The position numbers and the translations under genes were made by a program. The notes under the pieces are model-generated. The model saw only the letters and a list, made by a program, of their open reading frames with translations, made no database searches and was not told the origin of the DNA. 64,000 nt of DNA from Candidatus Eisenbacteria bacterium (GTDB lineage: Bacteria > Eisenbacteria > RBG-16-71-46 > SZUA-252): positions 29,425 through 93,424 of the forward strand of contig VBOZ01000010.1 in NCBI GenBank assembly GCA_005893305.1. The letters run 5' to 3'. Shown here in pieces: positions 42,912 to 51,287 of this stretch (the stretch's first letter is position 1; each line of letters starts with the position of its first letter).

Positions 42912-44869
42912 GCGAGATCGGAAGACTCGCGCTGATCCTCGGCTTCGCCTGCTCCTGCTACGCGGTCCTTTCGATCGCGTGGGGTCTTAGGACGGGGATG
43001 GCGGGCCCGCTGAAGAGCGGCCGCCGCGCGGTCTGGATCGTCTGCGGGCTCACGCTCCTGGCGACCATCATTCTGGAGCGGGCCCTGGTGGCCCGCGATT
43101 TCTCCTACCGGTACGTGGCGGAGCACACGAGCCTCGACCTTCCCCCTTACTACGCGGCGACCTCCCTCTGGGCGGGCCAGGAGGGGTCGCTCCTCCTCTG
43201 GCTACTCATCCTGAGCAGCTACGGGGCGGCCTTCCTCTGGTGCTATCGGAAGCGGTTCGATCCGTTCTACGACGCCGTGGCGATGGTGGTCGCGACGGTC
43301 ATGATCTTTTTCACGGGTCTCCTCACGTTCGTCTGTTCGCCGTTTCGGATCCTGGCGACGCCGCCTGCGGACGGCAACGGCCTGAATCCGCTCCTCCAGG
43401 ACCCGGGCATGATGATCCACCCGCCGATCCTCTACACGGGGTACGTCGGCTTCATCATCCCGTTCGCCTTCGGGATCGCGGTGCTCCTGATGAACCGCAC
43501 GGGCACGCGGTGGATCGAGGAGGTCCGGCGGTGGACGCTCTTCAACTGGATGTTCCTGGGCTTCGGCGTGCTTCTGGGCGCGCGGTGGGCCTACATCGAG
43601 CTCGGGTGGGGCGGCTACTGGGGCTGGGATCCCGTCGAGAACGCGTCGCTCATGCCGTGGCTCGTGGGGACCGCGTTCCTCCACTCGGTGATGATCGAGC
43701 AGCGCCGCGGAATGCTCAAGACCTGGAACGTGGTGCTCATCGTGCTCACGTTTGAGCTCTCGATCTTCGGGACGTTTTTGACCCGATCGGGCGTTCTGAC
43801 GTCGGTCCATTCGTTCGCGGAGTCGGACATCGGCCCCTGGTTCCTCGGATTCATCCTGATCTCGAGCACCGCGGCGACCGCGCTGATCCTCTATAGGAAG
43901 GTGCTCCTCGAGAGCGAGAACAGGATGGACGCGGTGGTCTCGCGAGAAGGCTCGTTCCTCTTCAACAACGTGCTCTTCGTCGCTCTGACCTTCGCGACGT
44001 TCCTGGGCACGACGTTCCCTGTGATCAGCGAGGCCGTGACCGGCGAGAAGATCTCGGTCTCGGCGCCGTTTTTCAACCGGGTCAACGTCCCGATCGCCTT
44101 GGCCCTCCTGCTGCTCACCGGCATCGGGCCGGTCCTCTCGTGGAAGCGCGCGACGGCGTCGGTCTTGAAGCGGAACTTCGTGATCCCGAGCATCGTGGGC
44201 CTGCTCGCGACCCTTACGGGAATCCCGTTCGGCCTTCACGGTGTCTACCCGATCGTTTGCGTGGCGGGCGCTGCGTTCGTGCTCGCGACGATCGCGATGG
44301 AATTCGCGCGCGGCATTCAAGCGCGAAAGGACGCGGAGCCGGCGGCGTCGCCGGTCGCGATGATCCACCTCGTGCAGAAGAACAAGCGCCGCTACGGCGG
44401 CTACATCGTCCACCTGGGGGTCGTGATGATCTTCGTCGGCGTGCTCGGCTCCTCTGTGTTCCAGAAGGAAGCCCACGCGCCGCTCAAGCCGGGCGAGTCG
44501 CTCGCGATCGGGTCGTACACGCTGACGCTCCAAGGCGTCGACCAGAAGCAGATCAAGAACGCGATGCAGACGCGGGCCGCCGTCGAGGTATCGCAGGGCG
44601 GGAAGGCCCTTCAGCTGATGCACCCCTCGAAGGCCTTCTACTCGAAATCGCAGCAGCCGATGACCGAGGTCGCGCTACGGCCGACCCCTGCGGAGGATCT
44701 CTACCTGATCCTCGGCGGCGTGAACGACGACGGCTCGGCCTCCATCCAGGCCTATATCAACCCGCTCGTCAGCCTGGTATGGCTGGGCGGGATCGTCATG
44801 GTATTCGGCACGTTGATCGCGCTGAGCGACCGGATGCGCTTGAAGCGCGAGGAGAAGCTGCTCGGATGA
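42908..44869 (+). CDS. ccmF: Haem lyase subunit CcmF
   Basis: 653-aa membrane protein of the CcmF/CcmC/CcsBA haem-handling family, which attaches haem to apocytochromes. About 14-15 spans are seen. The tryptophan-rich WWD domain is GWGGYWGWDPVENASLMPWL, and ETSLDLPPYYAATSLWAGQEGSLLLWLLILS-type external His regions are present. GTG 42908 in a GTGA overlap with ccmE was taken; the longer frame to 42863 is inside ccmE. Overlaps ccmH by 4 nt. Confidence 0.96.
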   Translation: MSEIGRLALILGFACSCYAVLSIAWGLRTGMAGPLKSGRRAVWIVCGLTLLATIILERALVARDFSYRYVAEHTSLDLPPYYAATSLWAGQEGSLLLWLLILSSYGAAFLWCYRKRFDPFYDAVAMVVATVMIFFTGLLTFVCSPFRILATPPADGNGLNPLLQDPGMMIHPPILYTGYVGFIIPFAFGIAVLLMNRTGTRWIEEVRRWTLFNWMFLGFGVLLGARWAYIELGWGGYWGWDPVENASLMPWLVGTAFLHSVMIEQRRGMLKTWNVVLIVLTFELSIFGTFLTRSGVLTSVHSFAESDIGPWFLGFILISSTAATALILYRKVLLESENRMDAVVSREGSFLFNNVLFVALTFATFLGTTFPVISEAVTGEKISVSAPFFNRVNVPIALALLLLTGIGPVLSWKRATASVLKRNFVIPSIVGLLATLTGIPFGLHGVYPIVCVAGAAFVLATIAMEFARGIQARKDAEPAASPVAMIHLVQKNKRRYGGYIVHLGVVMIFVGVLGSSVFQKEAHAPLKPGESLAIGSYTLTLQGVDQKQIKNAMQTRAAVEVSQGGKALQLMHPSKAFYSKSQQPMTEVALRPTPAEDLYLILGGVNDDGSASIQAYINPLVSLVWLGGIVMVFGTLIALSDRMRLKREEKLLG

Positions 44870-45399
44870 AGCGCGCGGGCGCCGCGTTCGTTGTTCTCGC
44901 TCTTCTCGCCATGCCCGCGGCGTGGATCGCGCCCACACCCGGGTTCGCCGTCGAGTCGGCGGCGGGGAGAAAGGACCCGGCGCGTGCCATCACAAGCCAG
45001 CTCATCTGCCCCTGCTCCTGCGGCGAGATCCTGAGCGGCTGCACCTGCGATACCGGCAAGGCCATGCAGGGCTTCGTGACCGACGCGCTCAAGAGCGGGA
45101 AGGGGAAGGATCAGATCGTCGCTTCCCTCGTCGCCAAATACGGCGAGGTGATTCGCGGCGCTCCGAAGGCGGAAGGCTTCAACCTGATCGTCTGGATCGC
45201 GCCATTTGTCGCGACCGCGATCGGCTTCCTCATCGCGGCGTTCGTGCTTCGGCGCTGGGTGGGTCGGCGCCGCGTGGCCGTTCAAGGCCCTGGCCGAACC
45301 GTCGGTGGGGGACTGATTGGCGCGCCGACCACCGCCGATCAGGATCTCGCGAGGCTCCGCGCGCGCGCCGAGGCCGAGCTTAAACGGATGGGCGAGTGA
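44866..45399 (+). CDS. ccmH: CcmH-type thiol oxidoreductase with Cys-rich motif
   Basis: 177 aa. Signal or anchor sequence at residues 5-29, then LICPCSCGEILSGCTC (residues about 45-60) and a late membrane span (NLIVWIAPFVATAIGFLIAAFVL). Classical CcmH has LRCxxCQ; this variant has extra cysteines as CPCSC...CTC. It should keep the apocytochrome CxxCH reduced. A predicted cytosolic tail follows the span. ATG 44866 overlaps the ccmF stop; frames starting in ccmF are antisense-like extensions. Grouping with the Cys-type CcmE suggests a variant pathway. Confidence 0.88.
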   Translation: MKRAGAAFVVLALLAMPAAWIAPTPGFAVESAAGRKDPARAITSQLICPCSCGEILSGCTCDTGKAMQGFVTDALKSGKGKDQIVASLVAKYGEVIRGAPKAEGFNLIVWIAPFVATAIGFLIAAFVLRRWVGRRRVAVQGPGRTVGGGLIGAPTTADQDLARLRARAEAELKRMGE

Positions 45400-45450
45400 C
45401 GGCGGCCGCCGCCCGCCCCGCGCCGAGCCCGTAACTCCGGCACCGATCCC

Positions 45451-45837
45451 GTGACCCTCCTCGCCCAGGTCTGCCTCGTCCTCGTGGTTCTCCTCTTCGT
45501 TCTCTCGCCGCTTCTCTATCTGCGCGGCCAGCGGATGTGGGTAGAGCCGGCGATCGAGGCGAGGCGCCGTTCGATCGCCGAGCGGAAGGCGCGCCTTTAC
45601 GGCGCCCTTATCGAGCTCGATTTCGACCGCGACTCGGGGAAGATTTCTCCCGAGGATCATGCGCGGATGCGCGAGGAGATCATGACGGACGTCCTGGCGG
45701 TGCTCGCGGAAGAGGACAAGGAGATTCCCAAGGCGCAGCGGCGACCCGTGGTGATCGAGGGTGGGGATCGCGTGGAGCGGTTGATCGAGGAGTACAAGCG
45801 GAGCCGGCGCGGCCGCGTGGAGGCGGGCGGGTCGTGA
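45451..45837 (+). CDS. CcmI-like membrane-anchored protein
   Basis: 128 aa, GTG start. One N-terminal span (LLAQVCLVLVVLLFVLSPLLYLRG) followed by ALIELDFDRDSGKISPEDHARMREEIMTDV, close to the CcmI N-terminal signature (LxELExDxxxGKLSxxDY). The TPR domain of full CcmI is missing, so it is the short form. Expected to help present apocytochrome to CcmF/H. Overlaps the next gene in GTGA. Confidence 0.78.
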   Translation: MTLLAQVCLVLVVLLFVLSPLLYLRGQRMWVEPAIEARRRSIAERKARLYGALIELDFDRDSGKISPEDHARMREEIMTDVLAVLAEEDKEIPKAQRRPVVIEGGDRVERLIEEYKRSRRGRVEAGGS

Positions 45838-47054
45838 GGGCCGTGATCGTCGCGGCGACCGCGCTCGCCATCTCGGTCGCGTCGCTCATGGCCGGGAGCG
45901 CCCAGGCGCTGACGGTCCAGGGGCGGGTCCTGAAGGGCGAAGGGCACGAGCCCACCTCCGGAGTTCCCGTCTCGCTCCATGTCGTCAACGGAACCGAGGA
46001 ACTCCCCGGGAAGACCGCGACCTCCGGCGCCGAGGGCGAGTACCGATTCGACGGCCTAGCCGCCGACCCGCACCTATCCTATTTCGTCTCGACGGAGTAC
46101 GAAGGAGCCGTTTACACGGAAGGCCCGGTCGAGCCCGCAGCGAATGGGATCGCCTCGCAGGACCTCACCATCTACGACGTGGGACGCGAGATCGCGGCGG
46201 TCCACGTCACCAACCATCACATCATCGTCGAGCGCAAACCCGACCTCCTCCAGGTGACCGAGATCGTCGTCTTCGAGAACTCTGGCAAGACCGCCTACCT
46301 GGGCACCGGGTTGAACCATGCCGAGAACGCGGGAATCCGGCTCGGGCTTCCGGCCTCGGTCAAGGAATTCCAGCCCGGCATGGGGGGAGACCCGCAGAGC
46401 GTGCGCGTCCAGGGGCGGGACCTCGCGAGCCTCCGGCCGATCCCACCGGGCACCCATCCGTTCAGCTTCACCTACAACGTCCCTCTCTCCGGCCGCATGG
46501 ACCTCTCGCACCGGCTCTACTTTCCGACCGCCAAGTTCGTGGTCTTGATCGAGGACCCCAAGCTTCACCTCGAGTCCGCGTCGCTTCGGTACGCCGGGCA
46601 GCGCGAGCAGAACGGACGGAAATTCGAGCTCTATCAGGGCGCGGACTTTCCGATCGGCGCCGAGGTGACGATGCGGATCCAGGGGGCGGGCTTCTGGTCC
46701 AATCCGAAGATTTATCCGTGGGTTGTGGCGCCGTTTCTGATTGTCGCCGCACTCATGTTCGCAGCCAAGAAGGGGCGCGGGAGGAATGCGGGTGGGGCGG
46801 ATCCGATTGGAGCTGCTCGCGCCGGAGAAGAAATGCGCTTCGCCGCTCCAATCGGATCCGCTACACGCACATCACCCCCACAACCTCTTCCCGACGACGA
46901 TTTGTCCTCCATTTACCTCTTCCTCATTGACGCGCTCGATCGGGGGCTGGAGAGGGGCGAGTTTTCGAAGGAAAGCCACGCCCTGGTTCGAGGAAACCTG
47001 AAGCGCCGGCTCGAGGCGATCCTCTCCGATCAGCCTCGGGCGGGGACGCGCTGA
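45834..47054 (+). CDS. Exported hypothetical protein with regulatory-like beta domain, embedded in ccm operon
   Basis: About 406 aa, GTG start at 45834 within a GTGA overlap with the ccmI-like gene. Signal peptide (VIVAATALAISVASLMAGSAQA), a carboxypeptidase-regulatory-like/Ig domain (LTVQGRVLKGEGHEPTSGVPVSLHVVNG), further beta-rich segments, a membrane span (about residues 300-318, IYPWVVAPFLIVAALMFAA) and a cytosolic C-terminal helical domain. The linker after the span contains the 17-bp inverted repeat at 46797-46861. Its fixed place between ccmI and ccmA suggests an accessory role in cytochrome maturation; none is known. Confidence 0.78.
   Translation: MRAVIVAATALAISVASLMAGSAQALTVQGRVLKGEGHEPTSGVPVSLHVVNGTEELPGKTATSGAEGEYRFDGLAADPHLSYFVSTEYEGAVYTEGPVEPAANGIASQDLTIYDVGREIAAVHVTNHHIIVERKPDLLQVTEIVVFENSGKTAYLGTGLNHAENAGIRLGLPASVKEFQPGMGGDPQSVRVQGRDLASLRPIPPGTHPFSFTYNVPLSGRMDLSHRLYFPTAKFVVLIEDPKLHLESASLRYAGQREQNGRKFELYQGADFPIGAEVTMRIQGAGFWSNPKIYPWVVAPFLIVAALMFAAKKGRGRNAGGADPIGAARAGEEMRFAAPIGSATRTSPPQPLPDDDLSSIYLFLIDALDRGLERGEFSKESHALVRGNLKRRLEAILSDQPRAGTR
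46797..46861. repeat. 17-bp perfect inverted repeat inside a coding sequence
   Basis: GCGGATCCGATTGGAGC (46797-46813) is exactly mirrored at 46845-46861 with a 31-nt centre. It encodes ADPIGA...APIGSA in the cytosolic linker of the gene at 45834. Outside the arms pairing stops at once. Possibly a mobile or dispersed palindromic element carried in frame; no second copy was seen in this window. Confidence 0.85.
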
Positions 47055-47064
47055 TTCTCCCGCG

Positions 47065-47703
47065 GTGATCCTCCGCGCCGACGCCGTCCGGAAGCGTTTC
47101 GACGAGCGGACCGTTCTCGCGGGGGCCTCGCTGACGCTCTCGCCCGGGGACGTCGTGTTCCTCTCCGGCGCGAACGGATCGGGGAAGACGACCTTTGCGC
47201 GGATTCTCGCGACGCTCCTGCCTCCGGACGACGGCGAGGTTCTGCTCGACGACGAACCGGTGGGCGAGCACCGGCGCGCTGCCCGTCGGGCGATCGGCTT
47301 CGCGACGCACCAGCCGCTCCTCTACTCCGGCCTGACCCCTCTCGAAAATCTCGAGTTCTTCGGCCGGCTCGCCGCGGTCGCCGGCGCGGCCGCGACGGCC
47401 TCGGCCCTGCTGGAGCGCTTTGGCTTGACCGCGTTCGCGAATACGCCGCTCGCGACCTTCTCGCGCGGAATGCTTCAGCGGGTGGTCCTCTCCCGCGCGC
47501 TCCTCGGCAATCCTCGCGTCCTGATCCTCGACGAGCCGTACGCAGGCCTCGACACGGAGGGCGTTTCCGCGCTGAACGCGATCATCGGCGAGTGTCGCGC
47601 CCGCGGGGCCGCGACGCTCCTGATCGGGCATGACCGCGACCGGGCCGCCGGCGTCACGACCCGCGCCGCCCGGCTCGATCGCGGCCGGATCGAGGCGGAA
47701 TGA
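47065..47703 (+). CDS. ccmA: Haem exporter ATP-binding protein CcmA
   Basis: 212-aa ATPase of the CcmABCD complex that releases holo-CcmE. Walker A GANGSGKTT (about residue 36), signature FSRGMLQR (the family has SxGxxQR), Walker B VLILDEPYAGLD. GTG 47065 start. Overlaps ccmB by 4 nt. Confidence 0.93.
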   Translation: MILRADAVRKRFDERTVLAGASLTLSPGDVVFLSGANGSGKTTFARILATLLPPDDGEVLLDDEPVGEHRRAARRAIGFATHQPLLYSGLTPLENLEFFGRLAAVAGAAATASALLERFGLTAFANTPLATFSRGMLQRVVLSRALLGNPRVLILDEPYAGLDTEGVSALNAIIGECRARGAATLLIGHDRDRAAGVTTRAARLDRGRIEAE

Positions 47704-48371
47704 CGTTCCTCGAGGTCGCGCGGAAGGATCTCATGCTCTACGTCCGCGACGCGCGGTTCCTGGCCACCCTCGGACTCTTCAGCGCCGCGCTCGTGCTGAT
47801 CCTGAGCGTCGCATTCGGGCCGATCTTCGGCGATCCGCCCCGGGAAGCGGCCGCGACTGTCTGGGCGGCGCTCTTCTTCGCCGGCGTCCTGGGACTGAGC
47901 CGCTCGCAGGATCTGGAGGGGGAATCGGGGGGCTCGGATGCGCTCCGCCTGACGGGGGCGGACCCGTTCTCGCTCTACCTCGGGAAGACCCTTGCCAACG
48001 TTCTGCTCCTCGGCGCCGTGTTCCTGCTCCTCCTGCCCCTGACCGCCGTCTTCTTCGACGTCGGAAGCCTCGCGGCGCTCCCCGCGCTCTTGTGCGTTGT
48101 CGGCCTGGCGCTCGTAGGTTATAGTGCGTGGGGAACGCTGTTCGCGGCACTGGCTCGCGGGCTCCAAGCACGGGAGCTCCTCCTCTCGGTTCTTCTGTTT
48201 CCATCCCTGGTTCCCCTCTGGATCGGCGCGGTAAAATTGACGCACGCCTTGTGGGACGGGGGGACGATCGAGCCCGTGCGCGATTGGATCAAGGTGATGG
48301 TGGTGATGGACGTTCTGGGCATCGCCCTCGCGGCTTGGCTCTACGAATCGATTCAGGAGGCGGCGGAATGA
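47700..48371 (+). CDS. ccmB: Haem exporter permease CcmB
   Basis: 223-aa membrane protein with about six spans. The start LEVARKDLMLYVRDAR and the GGSDALRLTGADPFSLYLGKTLAN loop match CcmB, as does LLLSVLLFPSLVPLWIGAV. Partner of CcmA, with which it overlaps by 4 nt; the ccmC ATG overlaps its stop by 4 nt. Confidence 0.92.
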   Translation: MTFLEVARKDLMLYVRDARFLATLGLFSAALVLILSVAFGPIFGDPPREAAATVWAALFFAGVLGLSRSQDLEGESGGSDALRLTGADPFSLYLGKTLANVLLLGAVFLLLLPLTAVFFDVGSLAALPALLCVVGLALVGYSAWGTLFAALARGLQARELLLSVLLFPSLVPLWIGAVKLTHALWDGGTIEPVRDWIKVMVVMDVLGIALAAWLYESIQEAAE

Positions 48372-49072
48372 ACCGAAACGTGCCCGACTGGTGGCTCAAA
48401 GGAGCAAAGTGGCTCTGGATCGCCGCGCTCGCCCTGGTCGGAATCTCGCTCCTGGCCATCGTCTTTCGCGCGCCGGTCGAGGCCGTGATGGGGCCGGTCC
48501 AGAAGATCGTCTACATCCACGTGCCCAGCGCGATCGTGACGCTCCTGGCGTTCGGGATCGCGTTCGGGGCGGGAATCGCCTACCTCGCGACCAAGCAGTG
48601 GATCTGGGACGCGGTCGGCGCGGCCTCGTGCGAGGTCGGGCTCGTCTTCGCGACCGTCGTCATGATCACGGGTCCCCTCTGGGCCCGCTCGGCCTGGAAC
48701 ACGTGGTGGACGTGGGAGCCGCGGCTCACGACGTTCTTCATCCTCTGGATTCTCTACGCGGCCTATCAGGTCATCCGCGCCTCGATCCGGTCGAGCTCCA
48801 AGCGGACGATCTCGGCGATCATGGAAGTGGTCTTCTTCGTGAACCTCCCGATCGTCTGGAAATCGGTCGAGTGGTGGCGCGGATCCCTCCACCCGAGAAG
48901 CGTGACGATGACCGGCGAGATGCGTCAGGTGCTCCTGTTCTCGATGCTGGCATGGATCGTGTTCTTCGCGGCCGTTCTGGAGCGGCGGCTAAGGCTCGAG
49001 TGGGCGCGCGAAGCGGCGGCCCGCGACGCGGCTGCCCGCGCGTTCGAGCCGGGGGAAGCGAGGCGGGCATGA
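48368..49072 (+). CDS. ccmC: Haem handling protein CcmC
   Basis: 234-aa membrane protein that loads haem onto CcmE. Six spans, with YIHVPSAIVTLLAF early and the WWD-type motif WNTWWTWEPRLTTFFILW; the usual WD is WE here, a substitution I believe occurs in some phyla. ATG 48368 overlaps the ccmB stop; ccmD ATG overlaps its own stop. A charged Ala/Arg-rich C-terminus follows the last span. Confidence 0.93.
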   Translation: MNRNVPDWWLKGAKWLWIAALALVGISLLAIVFRAPVEAVMGPVQKIVYIHVPSAIVTLLAFGIAFGAGIAYLATKQWIWDAVGAASCEVGLVFATVVMITGPLWARSAWNTWWTWEPRLTTFFILWILYAAYQVIRASIRSSSKRTISAIMEVVFFVNLPIVWKSVEWWRGSLHPRSVTMTGEMRQVLLFSMLAWIVFFAAVLERRLRLEWAREAAARDAAARAFEPGEARRA

Positions 49073-49182
49073 CCTACGCGATCGTCGCCTACATCCTGAC
49101 CGGAATTCTCTGGATTGCCTACCTGGCGTGGGTATCGGCGCGCCTCCAGCGGGCCGTCGGAAGCCCCGAGGTGAAGAAGTGA
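49069..49182 (+). CDS. ccmD: CcmD-like small membrane protein
   Basis: 37 aa: MTYAIVAYILTGILWIAYLAWVSARLQRAV and a short charged tail. One span with a positive C-terminal end, as in CcmD, which helps release holo-CcmE from CcmABC. It is too short for common gene-calling cutoffs. Its ATG overlaps the ccmC stop and its stop overlaps the rhodanese GTG. Confidence 0.85.
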   Translation: MTYAIVAYILTGILWIAYLAWVSARLQRAVGSPEVKK

Positions 49183-49514
49183 GGGATCATTTCCTCGAAT
49201 TCGAGATCTCGCCCGAGCTGGTGAGCGAGATGGTCGAGGCGGGGGAGAATCTGATCCTGCTCGACGTCCGCGAGGATTGGGAGTGGGAGAAGGCCCATCT
49301 GGAAGGGGCGATCCACATCCCGCTCTCCGAGCTTGGCCAGCGTATCGACGAGCTCGATTCCCAGAGCGAGATCATCGTCTACTGTCACCACGGCGACCGG
49401 AGCGTCGACGGCTGCCTGCTCCTCTGGGAGCGCGGGTTTCGGAAGATCCGGAGCCTCACGGGCGGGATCGAGGGCTGGTCCGAGCTGATCGACCCGACGG
49501 TACCGAAATACTGA
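49179..49514 (+). CDS. Rhodanese-domain protein
   Basis: 111-aa single-domain rhodanese. LLDVREDWEWEKAHLEGAIHIPL is the typical first motif, and the active-site loop is CHHGDRS with the catalytic Cys (residue about 75). No signal peptide, so a cytosolic sulfur carrier or persulfide transferase is likely. GTG 49179 overlaps the ccmD stop, so it is the last gene of the ccm operon. A link between sulfur transfer and cytochrome assembly is inferred only from this coupling. Confidence 0.92.
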   Translation: MRDHFLEFEISPELVSEMVEAGENLILLDVREDWEWEKAHLEGAIHIPLSELGQRIDELDSQSEIIVYCHHGDRSVDGCLLLWERGFRKIRSLTGGIEGWSELIDPTVPKY

Positions 49515-49526
49515 CGGGCGGCTCCT

Positions 49527-49597
49527 CGAAGAGCTAGCGGCTCCCCGCCGAAGAGCTAGCTGCCGCCCCGCGAGCGGACGCGCGCCGAAGAACTATA
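49527..49597. repeat. Short degenerate direct repeats between convergent genes
   Basis: CGAAGAGCTAGC occurs at 49527-49538 and 49549-49560, and a diverged copy CGAAGAACTATA at 49586-49597, the last overlapping the ETF-QO stop. Each copy carries an in-phase stop on one strand. Possibly remnants of duplicated gene ends; no stem-loop terminator was seen. Confidence 0.5.
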
Positions 49598-51287
49598 GGT
49601 GGAGGTAGTTCGGACCGCCGCCGCCCTCGGGCGGGACCCACGTGATGATCTGATACGGGTCGGCGATGTCGCAGGTCTTGCAGTGGACGCAGTTCGACGG
49701 ATTGAGCTTCAGCTTCAGACCCCCGCCGTTTCCATCCGCAACCATCTCGTAGACGTTCGCCGGGCAGAAGTGCTGGCAGGGATTTCCGTACTCCTCGCGA
49801 CAGCGGGTCGCGCAGACTGAGGTGTCCGCCACGAGCAGATGGCTCGGCTGATCCTCGTCGTGCTTCGTCCCCGAGTGGAAGACGTCGTTCACCTTGGTGA
49901 AGGTGAACACGTTGTCGTAACGCCGCTGCGTCTCCTCGAGCGAGACCGGTGCGATCCCCAGCTCTCGAAGCTTCCTCATCCTCGTTTGCCCCGGCGCCCA
50001 GGTGGGCCGATTGCCGAAGCCGAGCCCGCCCGTGACCAGCTGCAGGCCCGCGTCCAGCATCCCCATCCAGAGCCCGCGCTCGAAGCCTTGGTGGAAGTTC
50101 CGAACGCGCCAAAGCTCCTCATGGATCCATGACGCGCGCACCCGGCGGTCGTAGGCGCGCATCGTCTTCGCGTCCTGCGTTCCGGCGAGGAGCGATTCGA
50201 AGGCGGTCTCGGCAGCGAGCATTCCCGATTTCATCGCGAGGTGAACGCCCTTCAGCCGCTGAGAGTTGAGAAGGGCGGCGCTGTCGCCGCAGAGGAGCCC
50301 ACCCGCCCACGAGAGGCGCGGCACCGAGTAGTGGCCGCCCTCCGGGATCGCTTTGGCTCCGTAGGACACGATGGATCCGCCCTGGAGGAGCGACGCGACG
50401 AACGGATGCCGCTTGTACGCCTGAAACAGGCCGTGCGGATCGGTCCTGGGGTCCCAGTAATCCAGTCCCACCACGAAGCCGACCGACCACCGGTCATGGT
50501 CCATGCCGTAGATGAAGCCGCCACCGAACGTGTGCCGATCGAGCGGGGAGCCCATCGTGTGGATGACCCGTCCCTTCGGCACGCGCCCGGCCGGCATCTG
50601 CCAGACTTCCTTGATTCCCGCCGCGTAGACCTGGGGCGCGCGCCCTTCCTCCAGCCGGAGCTTCGGCGCAAGGCGCTTCGAGAGCGATCCGCGCGCTCCC
50701 TCGCAGAGGATCGTGACCTTCGCGCGCACGTCGGAGCCGGGCTCGAAATTGGGCTTCCGGTTTCCGCGGCGATCGATTCCCTTGTCGCCGGTGCGGACGC
50801 CGACCATGCGGTCCTCCTCGAAGAGCCCTTCGACCGCGGCCATCCCGGGGAGGACGTAGGCGCCCGATGCCTCCACCAATCCGCCGAGCCACTTCTCGAG
50901 CTGGCCCAGGGAGACGACGTGGTTCCCGTGATTCTGGAGTGGGGGAGGGAGGATGGGGAAGCGGACCTGGCCGCGCTCCGTGAAGTAATAAAGATCGTCG
51001 CTCGTGACGTCGCTTTCGATCGGCGCGCCCTTGTCCCGGTAGTCGGGCAGGAGTTCCCGGAGAGCGCGGGGATCGAGCACGCAGCCCGAGATTCCGTGTG
51101 CTCCGATCGCGGAAGCCTTCTCGAGGACCGCGATCGAAACCTCGCCGAGCGGGGGCGCTCCCCCCGCGCCGGCGCGCTCGTTGTGGGCGGCGACGAGCTG
51201 GGAGAGCTTGAGCGCGCCCGCGAGGCCCGCCGGACCGCCGCCGACGAAGAGGACGTCGACTTCGAGCGCCTCCCGCTGCTCGCTCAC
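49593..51287 (-). CDS. Electron-transfer flavoprotein:ubiquinone oxidoreductase (FixC/ETF-QO type)
   Basis: About 564 aa. Passes electrons from ETF to the quinone pool at the membrane surface. N-terminal FAD site ([14 protein letters not shown]), [17 protein letters not shown] domain regions ([46 protein letters not shown]), and a C-terminal 4Fe-4S ferredoxin domain (CRxxx...[12 protein letters not shown] and CVHCKTCDI). GTG 51287 overlaps the trxB stop in GTGA; the longer frame to 52505 is a shadow of trxB. No etfAB in the window. Confidence 0.93.
   Translation of the reverse strand: MSEQREALEVDVLFVGGGPAGLAGALKLSQLVAAHNERAGAGGAPPLGEVSIAVLEKASAIGAHGISGCVLDPRALRELLPDYRDKGAPIESDVTSDDLYYFTERGQVRFPILPPPLQNHGNHVVSLGQLEKWLGGLVEASGAYVLPGMAAVEGLFEEDRMVGVRTGDKGIDRRGNRKPNFEPGSDVRAKVTILCEGARGSLSKRLAPKLRLEEGRAPQVYAAGIKEVWQMPAGRVPKGRVIHTMGSPLDRHTFGGGFIYGMDHDRWSVGFVVGLDYWDPRTDPHGLFQAYKRHPFVASLLQGGSIVSYGAKAIPEGGHYSVPRLSWAGGLLCGDSAALLNSQRLKGVHLAMKSGMLAAETAFESLLAGTQDAKTMRAYDRRVRASWIHEELWRVRNFHQGFERGLWMGMLDAGLQLVTGGLGFGNRPTWAPGQTRMRKLRELGIAPVSLEETQRRYDNVFTFTKVNDVFHSGTKHDEDQPSHLLVADTSVCATRCREEYGNPCQHFCPANVYEMVADGNGGGLKLKLNPSNCVHCKTCDIADPYQIITWVPPEGGGGPNYLHL

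Noticed and set aside
43202..44623. 473-aa charged frame antisense to ccmF
   Set aside because: Highly charged Arg/Asp/Glu-rich shadow of membrane-coding sequence.
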